Part shown: in pieces, positions 1 to 10,725 of the stretch | Layout: each line of letters opens with the position of its first letter | How positions within the stretch are numbered: the first letter of the stretch is position 1 | Made by a program: the position numbers and the translations under genes | Notes under the pieces: model-generated | Told to the model about the DNA's origin: nothing | The model's database searches: none | The model's input: the letters and a program-made list of their open reading frames with translations, nothing else | NCBI GenBank assembly: GCA_015680685.1 | Contig: MNCI01004374.1 | Span: forward strand, 124,697 to 188,696 | Reading direction: 5' to 3' | DNA: 64,000 nucleotides | DNA from: Gnetum montanum | Taxonomy: Eukaryota; Streptophyta; Gnetopsida; Gnetales; Gnetaceae

Positions 1-490
1 CGGATGTACTTATGTGTGTAATCTATCTCGCTTAATTGCCTCATTAATGTAATAACTAGGAAATATTTAATAACTAATTAAAAACATTTAATAAATAATT
101 AGAAATAGTAAATGCATAAATGAAATAGCTAATTTATCCAAAGTGTTGCAAGGTTTATCAGAAAGCTCATCTTTATTGTCACACACACTATCATGCTTAG
201 GTACAAAAATGCTCAAATAAAGATCTATACACTCAATGACTCCTACTGCGGGCATTTGGAGGAAAAATTCTAATTTTAAATGGAAAAAAATGCAAAAGCT
301 CTATTGCAACTATAATCTACTTATGCCATAAATGCAATTGCAAGCACATAGTTCTAGCCAAAAATCAAGAAAACTAACACTATGTCGATAGGGCCTCGTT
401 GATGCATAGTAAGATGCATTGACTACGCCTCACCGATGAGGTCCAGTCAACGAGGCGTCATCAACGCAGCCAACTTAACGCAACTCATTA
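1..490 (-). repeat. Partial LTR of the same family as the solo LTR at 7.6-8.5 kb
   Basis: This stretch aligns along its length with 8041-8534, including the GTACAAAAATGCTC block, the run of GC-rich CGAGGC-type words at 388-470, and the right terminus (CTCATTA here, CTCATCA there). It is the right-hand part of an LTR in minus orientation, cut by the window edge. Whether it is a solo LTR or belongs to a full element cannot be decided because the left end and its flanking duplication are missing. Its TATA region is degenerate. Confidence 0.75.
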
Positions 491-1789
491 ATGATAAGAA
501 AGTAACAAGGGATATGGCCTGGGTAAAGTTAAGGTTCATAATTGCTCCATGAACAAAGTATTATATAATCATATGTGTATAATGAAAATTAAATATGCAT
601 AACTATGTGTGCATAATAAGGCATAAATATGCATAAAGAAATAAATATGTGTAGCCAATTACTTGTAAAGGCATGATAATTGATAGAGGAAAAACTTCTT
701 AGGGTAATTGGATTTTAACATTTAATCATAAAATATAAAGTAAATTTATGACTAAGCTCCAATAGTAGTAAAATAAATGATACAAAAATTTAACAAAACA
801 TCCTAGCAAACGGATTGCATTCACTTATGTAGGAAACTAGTAACAACAACAACAACATCAATAATAGTAATGCTAGTAATGTAATCCTATGCTTGAACCA
901 AGAATCTTAGAGCTAATTCATTAAAATGCATTTGACAACATTAAAGAATTAATCATATGTATTAAATTAAATAACTAAGCCTTGCAAATTCTTAGGATGT
1001 CACAAGTAGAAAACTTGAATAAAACATCAAATACTTAGAGAGATTTACCAAATGTGTTACATGCATAAACAATGAACATACATGTAAAAATCCTTGAATT
1101 TCTTCTAAGTGACCTTTAAAACACAAACAAACTAAGATATAAACATGTAGCAACTACATCTTAAGCTTTCTAAGCTTGGAAACAACTTAACAAACATACT
1201 AATTGAGCTTATAACATCAAATTAAGAAGATGACTATTAAACCCTCCTTAAAACATAAGTAAGAACATGAAAATTGGACAAAATAAACATACATGTAATG
1301 TTTGGTAGTGAATCCCTTCAAATTAAAACATAAATATACCATATATTCTTCAATTATTCTAATATAAACTGAGAAAATATTCAATTAGCTTTAGAAATTA
1401 TAAGAACCCAAACATGAGAGATTTATAGGAGACATGTAAGAATGCATTTAAATTAAATATAAAAGAAGTTAAGAGAAGAATCCATGAAAGGGATTCACTT
1501 CTCAATTGTGAAATGCATACTTGTAAGAATACAAGAAGAAGGAGAGAGATTTTAAAGTTAAGACAATTTTACACCAAACACATAATGCTTGAATATATAG
1601 AAAATGAAGAAAGAAAAAGCTTCATTAATTCAATTGAAAATGAGCTTAACAAGTTACAATGGAAGGAATACATCATTATTTATACTTTTTTCTTGATGTT
1701 CTTAACTCTTTTGAAATGGGCCCCAACATGAAAAGTTTTGATCCTATTTTCATTTTCTAGATGTTCTTTCAATCTATCCTTATTTTCTT
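491..1789. other. AT-rich DNA without a recognised gene
   Basis: I see no coding pattern, RNA gene or clear repeat here. It must hold the outer end of element D, whose left LTR should be about 0.8 kb long. The part before about 1790 has diverged too far from the right LTR for me to place the boundary by eye. A 72-codon open stretch at 1513-1731 has no family resemblance and looks like chance. Confidence 0.5.
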
Positions 1790-2081
1790 GATCTTCAAAT
1801 AAAACAACAACACTCATAACCTTCAATCTTACTATTATGATTCCTTGAAACTTACATGATCTTGCAACTTACTACCTAATGCCAAAAACTTTTTTTTCTT
1901 GAGTTTTTAGTAGTTTATAGCTAACTATGACTCATAGTAGCCTGCAATTACTTCTTTAAGTCATGAAAATAAGCCAAAATACATCTAAGATACTTCAAAA
2001 CATAAATACATACTTCTTAATGCTCTTAAGACATAATGAGAATGACCATTACATTAAGAAGATGGGTTGATATTCTGATCA
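1790..2081 (-). repeat. Left (3') LTR of element D, recognisable part
   Basis: It aligns with 52110-52415: shared blocks include CCAATGCCAAAAA, CTAACTATGA, AAAATACATC and the run ending in the LTR terminus. It contains a perfect 15-base dyad ACTATGACTCATAGT near 1926, the word characteristic of this LTR family. The right end (…CTGATCA at 2081) is placed by the adjacent purine tract on the minus strand. Confidence 0.65.
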
Positions 2082-2095
2082 TCTCCCTCACCCTT
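2082..2095 (-). other. Polypurine tract of element D
   Basis: On the minus strand the 14 bases next to the LTR read AAGGGTGAGGGAGA, a purine run of the kind that primes plus-strand DNA synthesis immediately upstream of a 3' LTR. Its position agrees with the LTR end inferred from alignment of the two D copies. Confidence 0.6.
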
Positions 2096-2208
2096 AAAAA
2101 GACACTTGACTCAAGTTGGATTTACACTTGGTGAAAGGTTGAATGAGATTAATAGGATAAAGGTAAGGATTTGAAATTTGGCCTTGATTCTGAAAAATTT
2201 TGAATTTT

Positions 2209-2640
2209 AAGTGACCATGAATTATGATAGTGATGGAAATAGAGTGAACTAATTTTTGAGGATTTCATGAGGAGACCAAAAGTACACCATGAGCCATGAT
2301 GATGATCAATTTAAAAAATCTTGAATTTTTGAGCATCTCAAGTTGACCATGAGTCATGATGGTAGATCATGAGTATAGCACAAGTCATGGTGAATTTGCC
2401 TTATTTTCAATGTTCAAGCATGAGGTAACCACAAGTCATAGTTAAAATGTTGCATCAATCACAAGTCATGATTTTTATCACAGGTAGACCACAAGTCATG
2501 GTGAAGTGATGACACTTGATCACAAGTGAATCATAGGTCATGGTTTGAGAAAATCTAAAAACTAGGATATCATAAGTCATGGTAAGCTTATGGCTTAAGA
2601 AACTTCTAATACCATTAGTTGATCATGAGTCATGGTAAAA
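2209..2640. repeat. Cluster of about ten dyad words (ACCATGAGTCATGGT type)
   Basis: About ten copies of a 12-15 base word related to ACCATGAGTCATGGT or ACCACAAGTCATGGT occur at irregular 20-60 base spacing. The first form is a perfect dyad about its central base. It is the same word, slightly altered, that occurs in the D LTRs (ACTATGACTCATAGT). The cluster lies between the end of D's integrase region and its 3' LTR. The rest of 2096-3150 shows nothing else. Confidence 0.7.
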
Positions 2641-3150
2641 TTGTTCTTCTACTCTATTTTAAGTTTTATAGATTGAAAATCAACAAACTTTATGTCCATA
2701 GATTTTCCTGAAGAAGTTATTTAATTTGGAATCTTAATACTTGTAATTCAAGCTTTATATGGTGACAAATTTGAGAAAATTTAAGAGAACCATTTCACCA
2801 TCTATTACCAAAAAAAGGTGATTAAAAAATAATTGACCTATTAGGAAGTATATTTGGATTAGAAACCTATAGAACTTATTAAGGATGGGATTGAATAGGA
2901 TAGGATAAAATGTGAAAATTGATATTAAAGCTTAAGAATTTGGAGGGACAACTCAAAAAATTAATTTTGCATCAAGATTTTCTTTCACAAAAAATATATA
3001 CGTACATCAATGCATGTCCATCAAGTTTACAAGAAAATACAAGTGCCATAATTAGGATTAATGAGAAGTCATTCTACAATTATAAAAAGTGAAAAGTACT
3101 AAAAAATAATGATGAATTAGGACCTAATACAAGTAAATCTTCCTATCAAT

Positions 3151-5170
3151 TCATTTAAATAATATAAAATTTAATTTATCTTCTTTCTTGAAGTGATGAC
3201 AATATGAACTCTTGTCTTTTTCTCCTTTTTTTTGTCTTGTTGATGGACATTGATATGACATACTATCTCTAACACTTGGAATAGAATCAAAACTCCACAT
3301 GGCCAAATCATTCTCATAAACCCATATAACATTATTCATCACTTTAATGCATCAAGTACTCATGCATCTTCTTACCTCTTGCTTGTAATACAATTGGCTT
3401 TCTTGATGACTCTAATGAAGTTTGACCTTCAATTATATTTTTAAGGATTTTAAGACTATCCTTCAAGTCTAACGTAATAACATTATATGCCATGATATGG
3501 GCTTAAATTTTAAACATTAAAAAAATAAAAATAGAAAAATCATTAGGCAATCTAATTTTATAGCTATTGGGGTTGATCTTGACCCTAATCTTGAATGGGC
3601 CAATTCTTCTTGATTTGATCTTGTAGAAATGCACATTCCTCTATCATTCTTTGTTTAAATAAATCCAAACAAAATATGCAATATGAAATTCAACTTTTTC
3701 TTACCTTCATTATCCTTGTATAAAACTTTCTTAGTCTTCTTCTCAAATTGAGCTTTGACTTGTTGATGTAATTGCTTCACTTAATAAAATTAATATTCAA
3801 AGATGCACAATCATCAAATTTCCTTACTTCATCAGCAATTTTTTATAAGAGACCATAATGTTCAATAAATGAACTCTTATCAATACCAATATGAAAAGCA
3901 TTATTGTATGAAAATTCAACATGAGCTGACATAGTTTTTTCATATTTAAGGTTTATCCTCACATAAACATCTCAATATCTTAAGTAAAGATCTATCAACA
4001 ACCTCAATTTGCTCATTGGCTTGAAGATTGTAGGCTATAGAGAAGGATAACATGGTTTCCAATAATTGCCAAAATAACATCAAAGAATGACATGTAAACT
4101 TGCATTTCTGTTGTTAACAATATTTAATGGAATACCATGGACAACATGCTAAAAGAATAAATGAGAAACATGAGAAGAAACACTACTTCTACATGAAATA
4201 AAATGAGTCATCTTTGTAAATATCTCTACAAAAACAAGAATATAAACATGCCTAGATCTTATTTTTGGAATGCCATAAATAAAGTATAAATAAATATTTT
4301 CTTGAGAAGCATTTGGGATTGGCTATAAAATATAATGCCGTCAACACCTTTTTCATTATTGAATTTTTGGAAAATATAACATTTCTTAACAAATTTAATA
4401 ACATATCTTTGCACACTTGGAAAAAAATGATTTTTTCTCACTAATTCCAATGTCTTGGTCTTGTCTATATGCTCATTCATGTTGCTATTATGCTTCTCTT
4501 TCAAAATATTTAGCCTAAACTCACATTTTGGAACATAAATTTTTCCATCCTTGAAAAGAAAACCATGCTGAATATGATATGCTTTTCATTTATAAACCCT
4601 TCCTAATAGTTGAGAATTCAAACCCTTTTTTACCTCTCTACAATTAGTATCATTCAAATACAAATTAGCAGAATAGCCAAAACCATTTACCTCAACATAA
4701 GAATGAGCAACATAAATTTTTAATAAAGCATCTATCACAGCATTAGATTTGTCACTCCTATGCTTCAAAATAAAATACTTGGAGTTGATCAACCCATTTC
4801 ATAAGCTTAGCTTTTAGTTTTTTTACTTGAGAATTCAAAAATTGAAATGCCTTATGATTAGTAATCAAAATAAATTCAGCCTCTAACAAATAATGCCTCT
4901 AATGTTCAATTGCTTAAACTACATCATATAGCTCTTTTTCATATACACTATACTTTTGCCTAGATTCATTTAATTTTTTTAAAAAGAATACAATGGGTTT
5001 ACCATTTCATGAAAGCATATCACCAATAGCATGTTCACTTGCATCCATATCCACTTTAGAAAGGTTAGAGAAATTAGAAATTGCCAAAACTATAGCACTA
5101 CAAATCTTTTCCTTCAAAGCTTAAAAGGATTTCTCTTTTGCATTATCCCACAAAAAAACCTAGCTCTTCT
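3151..5170 (-). pseudogene. Element D RNase H and integrase (degenerate)
   Basis: This minus-strand stretch continues the polyprotein of D after the E insertion. RNase H lies at about 4650-5170, with recognisable landmarks for an acidic DASE-type active site and the ITNHKAFQFLN block (family norm TDH). The integrase zinc finger follows at about 4340-4560, with two His and CYIFQK in place of the second Cys pair. The catalytic core is at about 3750-4230, starting MTHFISCRSS, with an Asp position changed to Asn. A tether ending in PYHG lies near 3490. Chromovirus integrases usually continue into a chromodomain, and I cannot see one here. There are many stops and some frameshifts, so no protein is made. 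Confidence 0.8.
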
Positions 5171-5175
5171 TTAGA

Positions 5176-5968
5176 TGGTTAAGTTTAGTGATGTTTAAAT
5201 CATTTTTTCTAAGGAAATAGGAAATAATTTATGACTTGATTAGTAAGAAACATATTTAAATTATAATACACCATGGATTCTATAATAGTCACTATGTTAA
5301 GTAATTGAGTTATACTTGACACTTGAAAGTATAAGTAATGATGGATATTATCATATGATGTTGTTCTAATTCTTTACCTCTTATCACACATACACACAAG
5401 AGGCAATACACATGTATAGTTTAGAAAGAATAGTCATGTTGATAGATTGAATACATACAAGTTGTTAAAATTAATTAAACAATGTAAATAATGGAATTAC
5501 TTAAACAAACTTTAACTATCAAGTACTATAATTTAGCAATACACATGTATAGTTTAGAAAGAATAGTCATGTTGATAGATTGAATACATACAAGTTGTTA
5601 AAATTAATTAAACAATGTAAATAATGGAATTACTTAAACAAACTTTAACTATCAAGTACTATAATTTAGCAATACACATGTATAGTTTAGAAAGAATAGT
5701 CATGTTGATAGATTGAATACATACAAGTTGTTAAAATTAATTAAACAATGTAAATAATGGAATTACTTAAACAAACTTTAACTATCAAGTACTATAATTT
5801 AGCAATACACATGTATAGTTTAGAAAGAATAGTCATGTTGATAGATTGAATACATACAAGTTGTTAAAATTAATTAAACAATGTAAATAATGGAATTACT
5901 TAAACAAACTTTAACTATCAAGTACTATAATTTAGNGGTATGATTAAATAAATACAAACAAAGAATTA
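5176..5968 (-). repeat. Left (3') LTR of element E, with internal tandem expansion
   Basis: The segment 5176-5402 aligns with 9624-9837 (for example GTTAAGTTTAGTGATGTTTAAATC), with roughly 15-20 percent difference by eye. It continues into four copies of a 133-base unit that occurs once in the other LTR. An N at 5936 replaces the middle of the LTR, and the last 30 bases resemble the right LTR's end near 47948. The outer terminus is TGGTTAAG against TGTTAAG in the other copy. Confidence 0.65.
5403..5934. repeat. Four identical tandem copies of a 133-bp unit
   Basis: Units start at 5403, 5536, 5669 and 5802 with exactly 133-base spacing, and I find no differences between them. A fifth unit would start at 5935, but the sequence meets an N at 5936. 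The only other copy, at about 9838-9972, is single and clearly diverged. Perfect identity in old, diverged surroundings means either a very recent expansion or an assembly artefact at the N. Confidence 0.95.
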
Positions 5969-5984
5969 TAGTAACATGAATCAT

Positions 5985-8900
5985 TAGTCAAAAAATAATT
6001 CTATATTAGCATTCATCTTATTATCAAATATATTTGATAATGATACATCCTTTAATTCTAAAGCAAAGTCTTTCATCATAAACTCATCAGAAGCTACAAC
6101 AGGTTTAGTAGACGTTTGTTTAGGAGCTTCAAGAGGTTTAGTAGATGGTAGAGGAACATCTTTAGTTCATTATTTCAACTCTAGGTCAGTAGATTTCTTT
6201 TGTATCTTAGTTTTTACTTCATTATATACTGGTAGAATTGATGATGGAAGCACAACATTAATAGATGATAGCTCACAACCCTTCTTAAAGGAAGATATTA
6301 AAGATTCCTTGTAGTGAGATATGAAATCATCATAATTACCTATTCTTACCAGATTCTTACCATGATATCCAACTTCTTTTGTTCTTCACTAAAGGTCCTT
6401 GGCAGCTCATTTTTCTACTTGATGAAATCCTTCATTTAGTTCTTCATTGAATCAAGTTCCTTTTAGAGTTTAGAGGATTTATTTTGTATTTTCGATTTAG
6501 CTCCTTCTAACTCCATAGTCTTCACTATCAATTTCTTCGATTTATTTGCAAGATACATTTGCACTCTAGAACTCATGATGCTCCTTATTTACTTCAATGT
6601 AGCTAATTCTTGAGATTCTCTCTTGGAAAATTTTAGCATACATTTAACCTCTTCTTTATATTTGATAAAAGCTTTAGCATATTTTTCTTTTTGATGATAT
6701 AAAACTATTAAACCCTTGTCTATTACCTTATTTTGTGCCAATGAAACATTAAATACTTGTTTATCATTTCTTAGCATACTATTATAATATTTGGATTTAA
6801 AATAATACCTCATCATAGTGTAGTTCATAATCATTAAATCATGTGATAAATCATTATTCATCATGATGGCATGAGTCTTTGAAATCCTAATGATATCCTT
6901 ATTTACCATGCCTCTAATTACTTATGGAAAGTTGTCTTCATTTATATGTCCAAACTCTTTTCATATAGCTTTATTGTAAAAATTTTTCTTCATAGGACTA
7001 TTTTTACTGATTTCTTTTTGATGTACAACCTTATTTTCAAAAGTGCGATGTTGCATTATAGCTTGCATTGTGAATGGAGTTAGATAGTCACATTTAAGTT
7101 TGCTTCACCTCTCAACCTATACATTAGCAAGTTGCTTTGGTAAAGGTAATTTCATAATAAAGTAAGTTTTTTAGAATAATTTCAAGAATAATGAAGAAAC
7201 CAATTCCTTGTTTTTATTCTTCACTATCATAGTGACCTTAATAACATTTGCATTGCTGAACACTTTAATAAATGTTAGTAGGAGGTACCCATAAGATGAA
7301 TGAGAGGTAGAGAAGGTATAGTATTAAAGTACTTGTCCCTTAATTTTCATTTTTAAAGTTGATAACCAATCCACACAACTTTCCTCCTTTACTATGACAT
7401 ATAATAGACATAGTAGTGATTATGAGATAACATTTTTCATATCCTTCATGGCTATGCAACAAGAAATAATTTTGGAAAGAATAGAATATAACATTTTAAG
7501 CTATGAAATTAAAATTATCATGGTGGTAGTGATGTACATTTCTTTCCATTCTTTCTCATTGACAAAACATTTCAACAACTAAGGTGATGAGTGGTCAAGG
7601 TACCCCTATGCCCAACCATACGAATCACAAAGCGTTTGTGTGTGATCTAGTCAAATTTCGTAGACTCTCTAGTTTCCAGTGCACTAGTATTTTAAGAATT
7701 AAACCTTTCCCTAAAGGTCATTCATTGTCTTCCCAATTACACTTGTGATTCACATGGTATGGTTAAGTGTAATCAAGGCATATGATTTTTATTGTTTTAT
7801 GTTTTATGTTTTATGTTCTTTGGTTCTTAGAGTAGAGAGATGGAATAATTTAATAACTAATTTAATTTTAACCACTTAAGTAGTTTATAACTAATCCTAA
7901 CTTAAGCATTTGGTCCCACTTTCTGTACATGTCCTAAACCCACATATCCATTGTTGGGTTACTAAGCGTTACGCTACTAGGCACACCAAGCAATAATGCT
8001 ATTGGGATTACTAAGTGAATGCATGTTTACACTCGAAGCAATTGTACTTATGTATTTAACCTATTTAGGTTATCTTTCTTAATTACTTAATTAGCTTAAT
8101 TACTAAAAAATTGAATAAATAACTAGAAGCATTAAATGCATGAATAAAACATCTTAAACTATCTAGAATGCTGCAAGGTTTATCAAGAAGCTTGTGTTTA
8201 TTGCTGCACACACTGTTATGCTCAGGTACAAAAATGCTCGAATAAAGATTTGTACGCTCAATAACTCTTGCTGAAAATACTCAGGATAATATTCTAACTT
8301 TTGAATGTAAAAAATTTAAGAGTTCGGCTACTACTATGACTTGAATGCCCATAAACATGGTTGGGAGCTCATATTTATAGTTTTTGCCATAGTACTATGT
8401 CGATGGGGCCCTGTAGACATAGCAAATGCTACATCAACACAACCTCGTCGATAGGGCAACACCATGTAAACAGGGCCCCATCAACGAGGCCATGTCAACA
8501 GGGGCCCGTTGACGTGACACTTTGACTCTCATCATAAGGCATGAGAAACATGACCCTTTTAATGCAAAACTTATTTTCATCATCCAAAAAGAGAATTGTA
8601 TGAACCTCTTTTGAATCATGTAAAACCTTCAGGTCTTTCCCACTTGGTAAATGAGCCAACTATTATTATAGGTTTTGACATACTTCTCTACCACTGCATT
8701 ATCTTTTAACACTGTGAACTTTATAGGTGGTGCAAGGCGTAACCTTTCCAATTCAACATCATGACCCAACTCAACCAACTTTGTGGCTAATGTCAGATCA
8801 TAATGATGATATTGAATATTGACTTGAGGGGCTAGATATCTAACATATTCCTCCTAGAGAGTAGAAAACAAAAACTTATTTTTTATTGATAATATCGTCA

Positions 8901-9060
8901 TAGTGAATGATCATTACTAAATGAAGTTGTTTTAGTACCTATTTTTTATGTTGAGTTGGTGATTTTACCATGGGGATTTCTATTGCGATTCTTTGATCGT
9001 AGTGTTGGTGATGGCAATGGTAATAATGACTTAGTCTGAGTATTTTCTAAAGAGGTTGGG
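5985..9060 (-). pseudogene. Element E long ORF of unknown function, interrupted by a solo LTR
   Basis: I do not recognise this protein. Reading leftwards, a short first part rich in Ser, Pro and basic residues (about 8973-9060) is followed by a candidate intron: GTAAAA near 8972, then a pyrimidine run and CTCTAG ending near 8859. Next comes an open stretch beginning EEYVRYLAPQ (about 8540-8858, one frameshift). The frame resumes after the solo LTR at 7579 and runs to about 5985 with scattered stops. The last 400 codons contain an uninterrupted 106-codon piece (6589-6909) and a Lys/Glu-rich region likely to form a coiled coil, then a short Pro/Thr-rich tail. There are no gag knuckles or pol motifs. 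It may be the counterpart of the accessory ORFs in A and B, but I see no clear sequence match. Confidence 0.55.
7585..8534 (-). mobile_element. Solo LTR (950 bp) with perfect ends and target duplication
   Basis: The ends are perfect 7-base inverted repeats, TGATGAG at 7585-7591 and CTCATCA at 8528-8534. It is flanked by an identical 5-base duplication TAAGG (7580-7584 and 8535-8539). Its left 100 bases resemble the reverse complement of the end of B's LTR, so the families are related and this copy is in minus orientation. A TATA-like CTATAAATAT (minus, 8371-8380) lies next to a GC-rich block of dyad words (8397-8513), including the near-perfect 20-base palindrome at 8494-8513. It interrupts E's ORF. 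Confidence 0.9.
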
Positions 9061-9607
9061 GAAAGTTTTTGAGCATTATGCTTTATATTTAATGACTCTT
9101 GTGACTATCCATGTCCTATACCTATGCAAACCATTTAAACAAACAATTATTTTGAAAACTACAAAGAACAAGAATTTTCTTGAAAATGCATTAAACAAAT
9201 AAAAATCAACATGTGAAACTAATTTTAGCTGTTGCACATGATTTTTGGTCATACACAACTTTATTATAAAGTTCTAAATCAATATTTATTCAACTAAAAA
9301 AACATTGAAAATTGTGAAATTATTTATTCTTATTATTCCTTAAAAAAAATCATAGAATTTTGACTACATAATGAATTTTATATACTTACAGGTCAGAAAT
9401 CAAATGTAGAAGGATAAATCAAGTCACAACAAGCTCATAAGAATAAGATTCCTTTTCTACATTGTGGTATTTGCAATTTTTATGATTTAAACAAATGTAT
9501 GTATAAATTTCTATTGTTCATTTTTATACTTACCTCTTCATTAAATGTGCAAACTTAACAAAATACCATAAATATGTCATGGTGTTGATGAATTCAATTA
9601 GCAAAAA

Positions 9608-9623
9608 CCTTACTTTAATACCA
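9608..9623 (-). other. Primer-binding site of element E (tRNA-Met-like)
   Basis: On the minus strand TGGTATTAAAGT follows the LTR end CTTAACA directly. The usual plant initiator tRNA-Met site is TGGTATCAGAGC; the differences are mostly transitions. This fixes the right copy at 9624 as the 5' LTR and the element's orientation as minus. Confidence 0.65.
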
Positions 9624-10126
9624 TGTTAAGTTTAGTGATGTTTAAATCATCTAATCCAAGGAAATTGGAAATAATTGATGACTAAATTAGCAAGAATCAT
9701 TTTGAAATTATAACACATCATGGATTCTACAATAGTTGTGGTGTTAAGCAATTGAATCATACTTAATAATTAAAAGTATAAATAATGCTAGATATTATCA
9801 CACAATGTTGCTTTGATTCTTTGTCTCTTACTACATACATAGGTAGATTAGAAAGAATAGTCATGTTAATAGATTGAATAGACACAATGAGTAGTTAAAA
9901 TTAATTAAAGGATGTAAATAATGGAATTACTTATAATAAATTTTAACTAACAAGTACTACAATTTATTAACATCATGATGGTATAATACAAATATTTACG
10001 ATGTTACAAAATTTGAACCTTGTTTGATATGTTTAGCTTAATAAAATATATCAAAACTTTAACATAAACAAGATAACATTGGCCATGCAATAGAGCTGAA
10101 ATTTCTAATAAATATTCTATAGAAAT
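9624..10126 (-). repeat. Right (5') LTR of element E, inner part
   Basis: It aligns with 5176-5535 at the left end of E. It starts TGTTAAG next to the primer site and is broken at 10126/10127 by H. The remainder continues at 47741. Together the two pieces make about 710 bases. It holds a single copy of the 133-base unit that is tandemly repeated in the left LTR. Confidence 0.65.
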
Positions 10127-10700
10127 TGATAAGCCAAAATTGTGTAATAAGAAATAATAAAATATCATCATAGTAAAACAATGAAAGTAAATATTATACA
10201 ATCTTAATGAATCATTTAAATAATAAATAAATAAATTTTCAAAGGCAAGGATGACTTGTAAGGAATTTTACTTTATGTATCTCTCCTTGTGATGTTATGC
10301 TATTAATAACCTAATGCACTATGAAGATCAATATTCAAACAAGTATAATAATTTAAATATGAACACATAAAGTAAAAATTCTATCAATGGTTAAAGATAA
10401 AAGATAATCATAACTTATCTATTTCTAGGTAAAGCCAATACCCCATGCAAGATATAAACAAGTATATTTTTAGGAAAAATTAATATATTTCTAGATTAAA
10501 TAAAGAAAAATTGCACCTATGTTGAAGAGCATAGATAACATATCATTATGATCTTTGTTAGAATTAGAATTAGTCACTCCTCATGAGGAGATCCTAGGAA
10601 TAAACATGCACAAGAATGAATTAAGCTTCCAAAATCTATTCCCTCCATCATTTTATCAAAAAGTCAATTTAAATACATGTATAAAATAGTTAATTAATCA
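10127..10700 (-). repeat. Left (3') LTR of element H
   Basis: It aligns with 47207-47740: common blocks include AAATAAATAAATAAAT, GTCTCTCCTTGTGA, ACACTATGAAGAT, AAAGATAAAAGATAA and TTTCTAGATTAAATAAAGAAA. It ends ATTAATCA at 10700, next to a pyrimidine-rich run (purine tract on the minus strand). Confidence 0.8.
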
Positions 10701-10703
10701 TCC

Positions 10704-10724
10704 TGTGGGAATAAATCCCTCCCC
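10704..10724 (-). other. Polypurine tract of element H
   Basis: The minus strand reads GGGGAGGGATTTATT close to the LTR start, a typical plus-strand priming site. The N at 10725 follows immediately, so the junction with F is not reliable. Confidence 0.5.
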
Positions 10725-10725
10725 N

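Noticed and set aside
5403-5934. CRISPR-like or satellite array
   Set aside because: Units are contiguous without spacers, there are only four, and the array ends at an assembly N; the DNA is plant nuclear.
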